Both the position numbers and the translations under genes were made by a program. Under the pieces are notes generated by a model that saw nothing but the letters and a program-made list of their open reading frames with translations, did not search any database and had not been told where the DNA came from. A stretch of DNA of 64,000 bases from Paludibacteraceae bacterium (GTDB lineage Bacteria; Bacteroidota; Bacteroidia; Bacteroidales; Paludibacteraceae). Numbering within the stretch: position 1 is the first letter of the stretch; each line of letters starts with the position of its first letter. Below are positions 44,691 through 53,700 of the stretch, in pieces. The stretch spans positions 94,898 to 158,897 of the forward strand of contig JAFZLC010000013.1 of the NCBI GenBank assembly GCA_017551675.1, in the 5' to 3' direction.

Positions 44691-45098
44691 TTAAAAAGGA
44701 AGGTCGCTTGAAGTGTCACTTGTTTGTTGTGTAGGTGACGGATCAAAAGGATCAGGAGTCTTCATACCAGAAGGCATTGCAGGTGCATCGATAGGAGCCA
44801 CCTGTTGAGGTTGTTGTTGCGTATTTTGTGGAGACATAACACGCCATGCACGAATGTTGTTAAACCATTTTCCATTCCATTCACGAGCATCAACATCTAC
44901 ACTAATGGTATATTCTTGTCCCTCTTGGATGGCAAACTTGTCGATATTGTCACCGAACACGTTAAATACCATTTTACGACTATATTGAGATCCTTGCTCG
45001 TAATATTCAACGACATAGTCTTGCGATTTCCATGTTCCATTTGCACTTTCGCCTGTTTTAACTGGACATACGACTATGATTTTTCCTGTTACTTCCAT
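44691..45098 (-). CDS. DUF3127 protein with an SSB-like C-terminal tip
   Basis: 135 aa from the ATG at 45098 (MEVTGKIIVVCPVKTGESAN); the open upstream codons are not conserved. DUF3127 is an OB-fold-like domain (about 1-90; DYVVEYYEQGSQYSRKMVFN, VDAREWNGKWFNNIRAWRV). Then comes a Gln/Pro-rich linker and the end SSDLPF. Single-stranded-DNA-binding proteins end in an acidic tip DDIPF that recruits repair and replication enzymes; this end is similar. The domain organisation (OB fold, PQ-rich linker, DLPF) is that of SSB. The role is inferred, not shown. Confidence 0.88.
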   Translation of the reverse strand: MEVTGKIIVVCPVKTGESANGTWKSQDYVVEYYEQGSQYSRKMVFNVFGDNIDKFAIQEGQEYTISVDVDAREWNGKWFNNIRAWRVMSPQNTQQQPQQVAPIDAPAMPSGMKTPDPFDPSPTQQTSDTSSDLPF

Positions 45099-45126
45099 TG
45101 TTTTACTAATAAGTTCATATTTCTCA

Positions 45127-45158
45127 CAAAAGTATATTGTTGGTTTGGATGTTGCAAA
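45127..45158 (-). promoter_or_regulatory. Promoter of the DUF3127 gene
   Basis: Minus-strand TTTG (45155-45158), 20 nt, TACTTTTG (45127-45134), 29 bp before the ATG. Confidence 0.75.
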
Positions 45159-45182
45159 AAAACTTATTAACAACCGGATTGA

Positions 45183-45224
45183 GAGTTAGGAATTAAGAGT
45201 TAAGAATTAAGAGTTAAGAGTTGA
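45183..45224. repeat. Heptanucleotide tandem repeat, six units
   Basis: Six 7-bp units of the form GA(G/A)TTA(A/G), alternating GAGTTAA and GAATTAA, just upstream of the -33 box of the DUF3127 promoter and before a G-run. Such a tract can slip in length. Confidence 0.8.
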
Positions 45225-45310
45225 GGGGGGATGGAGAGGAGGGGAAATTGTATCTTCCTATAGACTATGTTTTTTTATTTGATACTGTTGTCTGTTTTTG
45301 TGTAATGATA

Positions 45311-45318
45311 TATATTTG
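45311..45318 (+). promoter_or_regulatory. Promoter of the porin-like gene
   Basis: TATATTTG with a partial -33 (GTTG at 45287-45290) 20 nt upstream; 25 bp before the ATG. Confidence 0.6.
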
Positions 45319-45342
45319 CACAAAAATTGAAATGTTTATTAT

Positions 45343-46659
45343 ATGAGAAGAGCGGTATTGTCCATCGCATTAGGAATATTAAGTGGATATGCGTGGGCAC
45401 AGGATTCATTAGTAGTAAAAGAAGGAGAGGTAGAGAAGAAAGCTGTATTAGCTACACCGATTGAGTTAAATACCAAAGCGGTTAAGTTTGTTCCGTATGG
45501 TTTTATTCGTAACGACTTTTATTATGATTCCAGAGAGAATTTTGAAACGGCATCTGGCTTGTTCTATATTATCCCAAAGGATAATGACTACAATGCGTTG
45601 GGTGAAGATGTTAATGAGGTATCCTCTTCTCGATTTTTAAGCATTGCTGCCCGTTTAGGACTTAAGGTGTATGCCCAACAACCGATTCTTGGTGCGCAGA
45701 TGATGGCGCAATTAGAGACTGACTTTGCTGGTTTTAATGGTAGCACGACGATGTTCCGTATTCGTCAGGCCTTTGCTCGTATGTCTTGGAAAAAAGCAGA
45801 TGTGACGGCAGGTCAGACTTGGCATCCAATGTTTGGTGATGTGGTGCCTAATATTCAGAGTTTGGCTACGGGTAGTCCGTTCCAACCATTTAACCGTAGC
45901 CCACAAATCCGCTTGGATTGGAGACCATCCAACTTGCGTATGTATGTGGCAGGACTTTATCAATTGCAATATACAACATGGGGACCTAATGGTGCTTCTA
46001 CTGAATATCAAACCAATAGCAAGGTTCCTGAAGTATATTTCGGATTGGATTGGAAATACAATGGTTGGATTGTAGGTGCTGGTGCAGACTTCTTACGCAT
46101 ACGTCCGAGAGTGAAGGTGGTGCAAAAAATTGATGAAGAATCTCAATTGACTCATAAGGTGGATGAGTCACTGAACTCTTTCTCTTTGTGTGCATTCACG
46201 CAATATACTACACCAAACAAAAAACTCTCAGTGAAGGCGAAAACCATCTATGGTGAGAATATGGCTCACCTTCTTCTCCTCAGTGGATATGGTGTTTCTA
46301 AAGAGTTGGAAGATGGCTCGTATGAATATACTAACATTAAGAATTCTACTTCATGGTTTAATATCACTTATGGTGATGTATGGCAAGTTGGGTTCTTCGC
46401 TGGTTATATGAAGAATTTAGGATCGGATGATCGTTTGCTTAGTGATAAAACCACGTATATCTTCGGATATAATAATTTGGATTATGTATACCGCTTGTCT
46501 CCAATGGTTTGCTATAATATCAAACGTTGGTCATTTGGTGTGGAATATGAAATGACTGCCGCTGGATATGGCGATTTGAATTTGGAAACAGGAAGAGTGG
46601 AGAATACTCATCAGGTGAATAACCATAGAGTTGTGGCTGTGATGATGTTCAATTTCTAA
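45343..46659 (+). CDS. Porin-like outer-membrane beta-barrel protein
   Basis: 438 aa with a signal peptide (RRAVLSIALGILSGYAWA). The mature chain alternates aromatic beta strands, for example VKFVPYGFIRNDFYYDSRENF, and RIRQAFARMSWKKADVTAGQ. The C-terminal strand ends VVAVMMFNF, with the terminal Phe used for outer-membrane insertion. It resembles DcaP-like trimeric porins. Substrate unknown. It has its own promoter and terminator. Confidence 0.85.
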   Translation: MRRAVLSIALGILSGYAWAQDSLVVKEGEVEKKAVLATPIELNTKAVKFVPYGFIRNDFYYDSRENFETASGLFYIIPKDNDYNALGEDVNEVSSSRFLSIAARLGLKVYAQQPILGAQMMAQLETDFAGFNGSTTMFRIRQAFARMSWKKADVTAGQTWHPMFGDVVPNIQSLATGSPFQPFNRSPQIRLDWRPSNLRMYVAGLYQLQYTTWGPNGASTEYQTNSKVPEVYFGLDWKYNGWIVGAGADFLRIRPRVKVVQKIDEESQLTHKVDESLNSFSLCAFTQYTTPNKKLSVKAKTIYGENMAHLLLLSGYGVSKELEDGSYEYTNIKNSTSWFNITYGDVWQVGFFAGYMKNLGSDDRLLSDKTTYIFGYNNLDYVYRLSPMVCYNIKRWSFGVEYEMTAAGYGDLNLETGRVENTHQVNNHRVVAVMMFNF

Positions 46660-46675
46660 TTTAAAGAATATAGAG

Positions 46676-46713
46676 AGTTTTCCTTTCCTGTGCGGGAGAG
46701 GAAAACTTTTTTT
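46676..46713 (+). terminator. Terminator of the porin-like gene
   Basis: AGTTTTCC (46676-46683) and GGAAAACT (46700-46707), extended by an inner TCC/GGA pairing, followed by nine Ts. It lies 12 bp before the next ATG. Confidence 0.85.
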
Positions 46714-46725
46714 TTAGTATAGCGA

Positions 46726-47502
46726 ATGTTTTTACATCGAACCCAAATAAGAAAACTGCAATTCTTCATGACCGATCGTCATGGAGGTGTCAGTTGTGAT
46801 TCCTATTCAACACTGAACTTGGGATTCTATTCGGGTGATGAACCTGACAATGTGATGGAAAACAGACGCTTGTTGTGCGAATCATTGGGTATTGAACCTT
46901 CTCACTTATTCGTTCCTAAGGAGGTCCATGGTATAGATTTGAAATGGATAACTGAAGATGCGTTGAATACGTCAGATGGTTCTCAATCGTCAGATTTTGA
47001 ATGTGATGCGTTGGTGACAACACTTCCTGGTGTCTGTGTTGGAGTGACAACGGCCGATTGCGTACCCGTTTTAGTGTATGATGACGATGAAAGAGTGGTA
47101 GCTGCGGTTCATGCAGGATGGAAGGGTGTTGTACGAGGAATCTTACCTAAAACAATAGAAGCTATTCAATCGAAGATGGGTATAAAACCGACTTATTTGA
47201 ATGTAAAGATATATCCTTGTATCTCGTTAGAACATTTTGAGGTGGGAGAGGATGTCGTACTGGCTTTTGAAGAACACTTTTCAAAAGAAGAGTGTGCGAA
47301 GATAATCGATCGAGACCATTATGTTAAAGCTCATATTGATTTACGCCAGGCCGTAAAGTGTCAAGCTCTGTCGGCAGGATTGTCTGCAGATAAGATTGAA
47401 GTTTCGGAGATTTGTACGTATCAGAATGAAGATTGTTTTTCTGCAAGAAGAGATGGCTTCGCTTCCGGACGCATGGTGACAGGCATTATGATTACAAAAT
47501 AG
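46726..47502 (+). CDS. pgeF: Peptidoglycan-editing factor/laccase-domain protein (YfiH family)
   Basis: 258 aa. The metal-binding residues of the family are in KEVHGIDL (His), TTADCVPVLVYD (Cys) and AAVHAGWKGVV (His). FFMTDRHGGVSCDSYSTLNLG is the usual N-terminus and CTYQNEDCFSARRDG the C-terminal motif. Members act on purine nucleosides, have multicopper-oxidase-like activity in vitro, and prevent misincorporation into peptidoglycan in E. coli. Cytoplasmic. Confidence 0.93.
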   Translation: MFLHRTQIRKLQFFMTDRHGGVSCDSYSTLNLGFYSGDEPDNVMENRRLLCESLGIEPSHLFVPKEVHGIDLKWITEDALNTSDGSQSSDFECDALVTTLPGVCVGVTTADCVPVLVYDDDERVVAAVHAGWKGVVRGILPKTIEAIQSKMGIKPTYLNVKIYPCISLEHFEVGEDVVLAFEEHFSKEECAKIIDRDHYVKAHIDLRQAVKCQALSAGLSADKIEVSEICTYQNEDCFSARRDGFASGRMVTGIMITK

Positions 47503-47576
47503 GAAGTGGGGATATGTGAAATCATATATTTCGAGAGTATATTCGATTTAAAATTACAAAAAAAAAATAAAAGAAG

Positions 47577-47759
47577 ATGGAAGCAAAAGAACAAGTATTA
47601 CAAGCAATGTGCAAAGCAGGTGAGCCTGTTAATGCGGGAAAGGTGGTAGAATTGACTGGCCTTGACAGAAAAGTAGTAGACAAAGCAATGGCTGATTTGA
47701 AGAAAGAAGGAGCAATCGTTTCTCCAGTCCGTTGTAAGTGGGAACCAGCCGTAAAGTAA
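47577..47759 (+). CDS. Small winged-helix protein
   Basis: 60 aa: EAKEQVLQAMCKAGEPVNAGK, then VVELTGLDRKVVDKAMADLKKEG and a short beta wing (AIVSPVRCKWEPAVK). This is a complete minimal winged helix-turn-helix of the kind conserved in Bacteroidales and archaea. It probably binds nucleic acid, but no target is evident. It stands between pgeF and the flavin reductase gene, with about 70 bp on each side. Confidence 0.85.
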   Translation: MEAKEQVLQAMCKAGEPVNAGKVVELTGLDRKVVDKAMADLKKEGAIVSPVRCKWEPAVK

Positions 47760-47826
47760 TCCTACGAAATGAATTTTATAGGACTCGTCAAGTTCTATTT
47801 TATCACAATAATACGAAATACAAAAG

Positions 47827-48351
47827 ATGAAAGAAATTAATAGTAAAGAGATGAAGATTAATCCGTTCAATCTTATTGGAAATGAATGGATGCTTATCAG
47901 TGCAGGGAATGAGAAGACGGGATGCAATACAATGACTGCCTCATGGGGACATCTAGGCAGTATATGGGGAAGTAATGACCCTACGGCAGTTGTTTACATA
48001 CGTCAATCGCGATACACCAAGAAATTTGTTGATGCAGAGACCCATTTCACACTATGTGTGATGGATAAGTCCTTCAAGAAACAGATGGGTTATTTAGGTA
48101 GTGTATCAGGACGTGACGAGGATAAGATTGCAAAAGCAGGATTGACTCCAGTGTATTCCGATCAGTCAGTTTATTTTAAAGAGGCTAAATTGGTCTTAAT
48201 CTGCAAGAAAGTGTATGTTCAGGATTTGCAGGAGAGTGGCTTTGTTGAGAAAGCGACTTTGGATAAATTCTATGCCAATGGCGATATGCACACTATGTAT
48301 ATTGGTAAGATAGAAAAAGTGCTTGTCAGAGATGATGAGTATTTAGGTTAA
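47827..48351 (+). CDS. Flavin reductase-like (FMN-binding split barrel) protein
   Basis: 174 aa. KINPFNLIGNEWMLISAGN begins the domain. NTMTASWGHLGSIWG contacts FMN, and PTAVVYIRQSRYTKKFVDAETHFTLCVM is the dimer strand region. MGYLGSVSGRDEDKIAKAG is typical of the Bacteroidales and clostridial members. These bind FMN and probably act as NAD(P)H:flavin oxidoreductases; the physiological substrate is unknown. Confidence 0.92.
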   Translation: MKEINSKEMKINPFNLIGNEWMLISAGNEKTGCNTMTASWGHLGSIWGSNDPTAVVYIRQSRYTKKFVDAETHFTLCVMDKSFKKQMGYLGSVSGRDEDKIAKAGLTPVYSDQSVYFKEAKLVLICKKVYVQDLQESGFVEKATLDKFYANGDMHTMYIGKIEKVLVRDDEYLG

Positions 48352-48358
48352 AAATAGA

Positions 48359-48405
48359 AACCTTTTCTTGCGATTGACGAATGGTCGTCGTGAGAAAAGG
48401 CTTTG
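48359..48405 (+). terminator. Terminator of the flavin reductase gene
   Basis: CCTTTTCTTGCG and CGTGAGAAAAGG form an imperfect stem, followed by CTTTGTTTG. Confidence 0.6.
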
Positions 48406-48444
48406 TTTGCTGGTGTGAATTTATAGAACTCACCTTATTTTTTG

Positions 48445-48452
48445 TATTTTTG
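48445..48452 (+). promoter_or_regulatory. -7 element upstream of apbE
   Basis: TATTTTTG, perfect TAnnTTTG, 23 bp before the ATG; no -33 box. Confidence 0.55.
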
Positions 48453-48474
48453 CAAGCGAATTAATTAAGAATTT

Positions 48475-49485
48475 ATGCTAAGGAAGACTATACAAATTAT
48501 TATTGGAATATCATTTGCTCTTTTATTCCTCTCATGCTCGGAAAAGCAGTCGAATTATTATACTATAAAAGGGGAGGTGCATGGAACCTATTATACAATC
48601 ACCTATGGAGCTGAGACAGACTGTTTGGTACGAGAGTCGTTGGATTCTGTTTTCCATGCGTTTGATGCCTCGTTGTCGACGTTTGTTCCTACATCCATTA
48701 TATCGCGTGTAAATGTGAATGATTCAACAGTGAAGTTGGACAGTCTTTTCATCACAGTGTTTGAAAAAGGACAGTATGTGTCAAGGGAGACGAACGGAGC
48801 TTTTGATATGACGGTAGCTCCATTGGTAAATGTATGGGGATTTGGATTTAAGAAGAGTGATAGTGTGACGCCGGAGATGATTGATTCGCTAAAGCAATAT
48901 ACAGGCTATCAGAAGGTGAAATTGGTGGATGGTAAGGTGCTCAAAGAGCATCCCAACATTATGTTAGATGGTTCTGCCATTGCAAAAGGATATTCGTGTG
49001 ATATTGTGGCACGTTATCTAAGGTCTATCGGATTATCCAACTATATGATAGAGATTGGAGGTGAAATAGTGACCTCTGGAGTAAATAGTAAGGGGACTCT
49101 GTGGCATATAGGCATTACCCGTCCGGATGAGAACAACTCGTTTGTTCAGCCAGATATTCAAACTGTCATTTCATTGTCTAATTGTGGTTTGGCTACATCA
49201 GGTAATTATCGTCAGTTCTATTATAAAGATGGGAAAAGATATTCGCACACAGTCAATCCAGCAACAGGATATCCTGTGGAGCACAATTTATTGAGTGCAT
49301 CTGTGGTGGCACCTGACTGTATGACGGCTGATGCTTTTGCTACAGCCTTTATGGTGATGGGACTGGATAGTGCATACGCGTATGCTTCCACTCATCCAGA
49401 ATTGGCGGCTCTCTTTATCTATTCGGATGATAATGGACAGATGCAAGTGAAGTATACAGATTCATTTGCAAAATATATTCAGTGA
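48475..49485 (+). CDS. apbE: FAD:protein FMN transferase (ApbE), lipoprotein
   Basis: 336 aa periplasmic enzyme that attaches FMN from FAD to Thr of flavoproteins such as NqrB/C and RnfG/D. The lipobox is LFLSCSEK at about residues 18-25. The conserved VHGTYYTITY, FDMTVAPLVNVWGFG, LDGSAIAKGYSCD, IEIGGEIVTSG and SHTVNPATGYPV are all present. ADAFATAFMVMGLD supplies the Mg-binding Asp. No Nqr or Rnf genes are in the window. Confidence 0.96.
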   Translation: MLRKTIQIIIGISFALLFLSCSEKQSNYYTIKGEVHGTYYTITYGAETDCLVRESLDSVFHAFDASLSTFVPTSIISRVNVNDSTVKLDSLFITVFEKGQYVSRETNGAFDMTVAPLVNVWGFGFKKSDSVTPEMIDSLKQYTGYQKVKLVDGKVLKEHPNIMLDGSAIAKGYSCDIVARYLRSIGLSNYMIEIGGEIVTSGVNSKGTLWHIGITRPDENNSFVQPDIQTVISLSNCGLATSGNYRQFYYKDGKRYSHTVNPATGYPVEHNLLSASVVAPDCMTADAFATAFMVMGLDSAYAYASTHPELAALFIYSDDNGQMQVKYTDSFAKYIQ

Positions 49486-49529
49486 TTTTGTGAATAACGG
49501 ATCTTTCAATTATGGAGGATTCTATAACC

Positions 49530-49745
49530 TCATTTTTTAGAGGTTTTCGTAATCTTCGGAGGTAGTCCATTTCCATTTTTATCCACATAGTACCATCGAC
49601 CATTGATTCGGACGGCAATCAATCCGTCACTGAAATAATCCACATTGGTTTTATAAAAATCATCGTAACTTGTGATGATTGTTTCTTCTATGATAAAGGG
49701 AACAACCACTTTTCTAAATTTTTTAATTAGACAAAAAATGCGCAT
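49530..49745 (-). pseudogene. C-terminal fragment of a WG-repeat protein
   Basis: 71 codons without a signal peptide. The end reads DYFSDGLIAVRINGRWYYVD followed by KNGNG, a single WG repeat. It resembles the C-terminus of the protein at 5484-7040 (SFSDELLLVRFNNRWYFLND). No promoter was seen and nothing coding lies upstream on its strand, so it is most likely the stump of a lost gene. Confidence 0.65.
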
Positions 49746-50084
49746 TCTCTTGATTATTCATTGCTTTTGTGATGTGAATATAAAACAAAAAACCTTGTCT
49801 TAGATATGCGCAACTTCAGTACAAATTTTAGAAAAAAATATTGTGGTTTGCAAGCATTTTGCAGGAAATCAAGTAAATGAGAGTGAAAAGTGACACACTA
49901 CGGGATGATACCAACCTTCTGGTGAAAAAACAAGTCTTCCCCCAAAAAAGTTAAATATAATTCTTTGTTGAGACAGAAAAAAATCGATAAAATGGTTGAA
50001 AAGAAAATATTTTTTGTATCTTTGCATGCGATTTAAAACAGCATAACGTAGCTTAGTATTAACAATAAAATTGGGTAATTTAGT
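49746..50084. other. Gene-free stretch with the promoter of the PH-like gene
   Basis: A/T-rich, with no coding frame seen. A perfect -7 element TATCTTTG lies at 50017-50024, with a partial -33 (GTTG at 49995-49998) 18 nt upstream, about 60 bp before the next ATG. Confidence 0.55.
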
Positions 50085-50591
50085 ATGTTTTCAGAAAAGG
50101 GAAAAGAAGATGTTCGTCTATATGAGGACAATATAGATGAGTATTGGAATGTATGGAATGAAGATGGCATTATAGATCCAGATAAGGGTTATGTCGTCAA
50201 TATGAACACCACGAAGAGAGGTCTAATCAATCTTACATTGATTTCACTTTTTTTACTAATGGTTACTGGCATCTCCATTAAGTATGATTTCTTGTTCATC
50301 ACAATGATTTCAGTTGTCACATTTGGTGTGGTCTTGATTACGTTGATCAAGGAAATATATTTTACATCAGCAACACTTTGCGTGACAAAAGATTCATTTG
50401 TGTTTGATAGACCAGGACAACATAAAGAAATCAAGTTCTCAGATGTGAAATGTTACAAAGAGCATCCGGGAAATGTATATGGACGTTGCTTTATCTATTC
50501 AAACCATCAAGGAAAGATTTGGTTTGCCAATAATATTGAGGCATCATCTTATTTGCTTCCATTCATCAAATCGTCTTTTCCAAATAAGTAA
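50085..50591 (+). CDS. Small membrane protein with a PH-like region
   Basis: 168 aa. After a charged N-terminal 45 residues comes a membrane hairpin (LINLTLISLFLLMVTGISI; FLFITMISVVTFGVVLITLI). A beta region follows that opens LCVTKDSFVFDRPGQHKEIKFSDV, the same pattern as the PH-like modules at 13880 and 16204. No defined family. Monocistronic. Confidence 0.72.
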   Translation: MFSEKGKEDVRLYEDNIDEYWNVWNEDGIIDPDKGYVVNMNTTKRGLINLTLISLFLLMVTGISIKYDFLFITMISVVTFGVVLITLIKEIYFTSATLCVTKDSFVFDRPGQHKEIKFSDVKCYKEHPGNVYGRCFIYSNHQGKIWFANNIEASSYLLPFIKSSFPNK

Positions 50592-50612
50592 GGGTATTTT
50601 CTTTATTTTTTA

Positions 50613-50665
50613 TATATTTGCATAATGATGGGATTTCTTTTAGATTTCCCATCTGATTTTTTATG
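50613..50665 (+). promoter_or_regulatory. -7 element followed at once by a terminator-like hairpin
   Basis: TATATTTG (50613-50620) would start transcription near 50627. Exactly there begins GATGGGA (50627-50633), pairing with TCCCATC (50647-50653) and followed by TGATTTTTTATG. It is either the terminator of the PH-like gene or an attenuator/short RNA in the leader of the hybrid two-component gene. Confidence 0.5.
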
Positions 50666-50763
50666 CAAAAGATTTCCATTTTAAAAATTGTTCTCTTTGC
50701 ATAAGGAAGAATTGTGATTGATTATTGTAAATCGTCGCTTGACGATTGAGGAAAAGAAAACAA

Positions 50764-53700
50764 ATGAGGTTGAAACTCTTTATAATGGTCACTCTGCTCT
50801 TCTCTTGTATTGCTGCAGGAGCTCAGATGTCGTCGTTGAGCAATCACCAGACGAATGGGGATCAACTTTCTTCTTATTATAGTTATTATACTGTACAAGA
50901 CGGCCTTGCACAAAACACAGTGATGGATATGTGTAAAGAGCCTAATGGCTTTTTGTGGATTGTTTCAAAGGATGGATTGAGTCGTTTTGACGGATATGAT
51001 TTCAAGAATTTCAAGGCAAGTTCGAAAGAGTTGCAAAGAAGTGTCAGCAATCAGTTTCTTTCAGTTAAGAGGGATGCTTGTGGTTGCCTGTGGATTTTGA
51101 ATGATATCGGACAAGTACTTCGTTTTGACCCAAAAATGGAATCATTCTCTTTGTTCCCTTCTGCCGATGAGAATCGCGGAGAGGATTATTTTTCCACCTC
51201 TGCATTGCTACAATTAAAGGACAATGAGATATGGTTGTTGGGCGCTAATACATCGGGTGCCATTCGTATAACGGTTGATTCACTTTCCTCTGTACGATTG
51301 GATCGGTTTTGCTCTAAAACCAATGCTGATTTGGGCGAAGTGGTTCATTCTGTATTCTTGGACCGAACCGAAAAACGATGGCTGATGACCAATAAGGGGC
51401 TTTTTTCACTTCAGGACTTAGATACGACACTAACAGCGTTTCCTATTAACGCTTCTCATCCGTCGGTTTTCAGTATGATTGAAAGTCCGAACGAACTGCT
51501 GATTGCATCTACCTCAGGATTTATTCATAAATACGAGAAGGCAAAGCGTCGAATGACGGATGTGCAACTGCCCACCCAACAAACAATCATCGCACTTTAT
51601 CTGATCGGAGATTCCCATTGTGGCGCTTTAACACAGCAAGGTGAGCTCTTCGTGTTCCGTTTGTTGGATAATCAGATTGCCTTTTCGAAGAAGATGGATA
51701 GTCCATTTGAGAAACATTGGCAAGATGAACAAGGTGATATCTTGTTTTCTGTGGTGAATGAAACGAATGTCTATATGTTGGATGCCCACACGTTATCTTT
51801 GCATAAAAGTTATTTAAATGATTATGATGAACAGGTCTCCATTGCAGATACAATGGGTGTCATTTGGTCTGCAAAAGAAAATACGGGCGTTATCAAAACC
51901 GTCTTCTTTAATGAGTCGTTCCAGCATGTGTCGGATCTTCAAAACTCTCGCAATAAGAAAAATATGGATGTCACAGCTTTGCTGGAAGACAACCTGAAAC
52001 GACTCTGGGTGGCTTCAAAAGATGGTTCATTGAGTTTGTATGATGGTCAGTCCAATCGCATAGGATATTTGAATAGTCAAGGTGATTTGCAAAATACAGC
52101 GACCAATTTCGCCATCGTTTCAGCTATGTATCAAGATAGGGAAGGAAAGGTGTGGATTGCAACCAATCATTCATTGCTTTGTTTAACCAAGCAAACAGAT
52201 GCGAAGTATCAGGTGATGAAATGTGAAGCCGACTCGGATGCGTATGCTCCGCTATCGTATGAGATAAACGATATTTTGGAAGATTCAAAAGGTCATCTAT
52301 GGCTTGCAACAAGGAATGGTGGTTTGCACCTCTTGCAACAGAAAGGAAAAAACTGGCGTTTCATCCACAAGGAGAATCTGTTTAAAAATAGTTATCCGCC
52401 TACGGTGGAGCAGTCGCATGCTCTAATGGAAGACTTGCAAGGAAATATTTGGTTGGGTTCCAGTGAGGGATTGACATTGTTCTCTTCTGATTTTGACTCT
52501 CCAGAGTATATCCGTTTCTTTTTCTACAACACAGAAAATACGAATCTGACCAACAGTTGTATATACGATATCTTTCAGGATCAGAAAAGTAATGTATGGT
52601 TAGCTTCATACGGAGGAGGTTTGTTCCGTTTGTCAAACGAGTTTGTGTTGTTCCAAACACCTGAGTTTGTCTCTTATAACCGACAAAATAGTATGTTCCC
52701 ATCTGATTTGTTGTTGGATATTCAAGAAGATCAGCAAGGACATTTATGGGTTCTTTCGGAGGAGTCCATCATAAAATTTGATGATCAGAACCGTTCGTTT
52801 GAGTCGTTTGGTCAGTTTAGGGGATTCCGTACAGACCGCTTCTCAGGACGTAGTTTGGTACGTCGTTATTCGGGTGATTTGGTTGCTAGTACGGATGATG
52901 GTTTTTATACGTTCAAACCTTCGGAAATCACTACAACAGAATATGTTCCGCCGATTGTGTTCACTCGATTCTTGTTGTTTAATAAGGAACAAGACATTCG
53001 ACAAAAGGATTCGCCTATTCATCAAGATGTAGCATCATTGTCGAGCATAACACTAAGACATGATCAGTCGGTCTTTTCCATCGGTTATGCAGCATTGGAT
53101 TATCGTTTCCCTGAGCATATACAATATGCCTATAAATTAGAACCATTTGAGACAGAATGGAACTATGTGGGAACACAACGTTTGGCCACCTATACGAATC
53201 TACCTAAAGGATCGTATCGCTTTATGGTCAAGGCAACCAATAGTGAGGGTACCTGGTATGATAATGTTCAAGTGATGAATATCGAGGTGCTTCCATCTTT
53301 TTGGGAGAGTGGATGGGCATATTTTCTTTATGCGATTTTGTTCCTCTGCTTGTTGGCAATCGTAGCTTTTGTTTATCGATTGCGAACAAATATGAAGATG
53401 GAGCAGGAGATATCGGATTCGAAACTACAGTTCTTTACAGATATCTCTCACGAGTTACGTACGCCACTCACTTTGATTAATGCACCTTTGGAGAATGTGT
53501 TGGAAAATGGCTCCATCAATGATGAAGTCCGAAAGCAGTTGGAGGTGGTTCGTACGAATGCCAATCGTATGCTTCGTATGATGAATCAGATTTTGGATTT
53601 CCGTAAGATTCAGAGTAATAAAATGCGTTTGAAGGTGGAGAAGACTAATTTCGGTCAGTTTGTCTCCTCGTGCAGTGCGAATTTCCTTCGCTTGGCGGAG

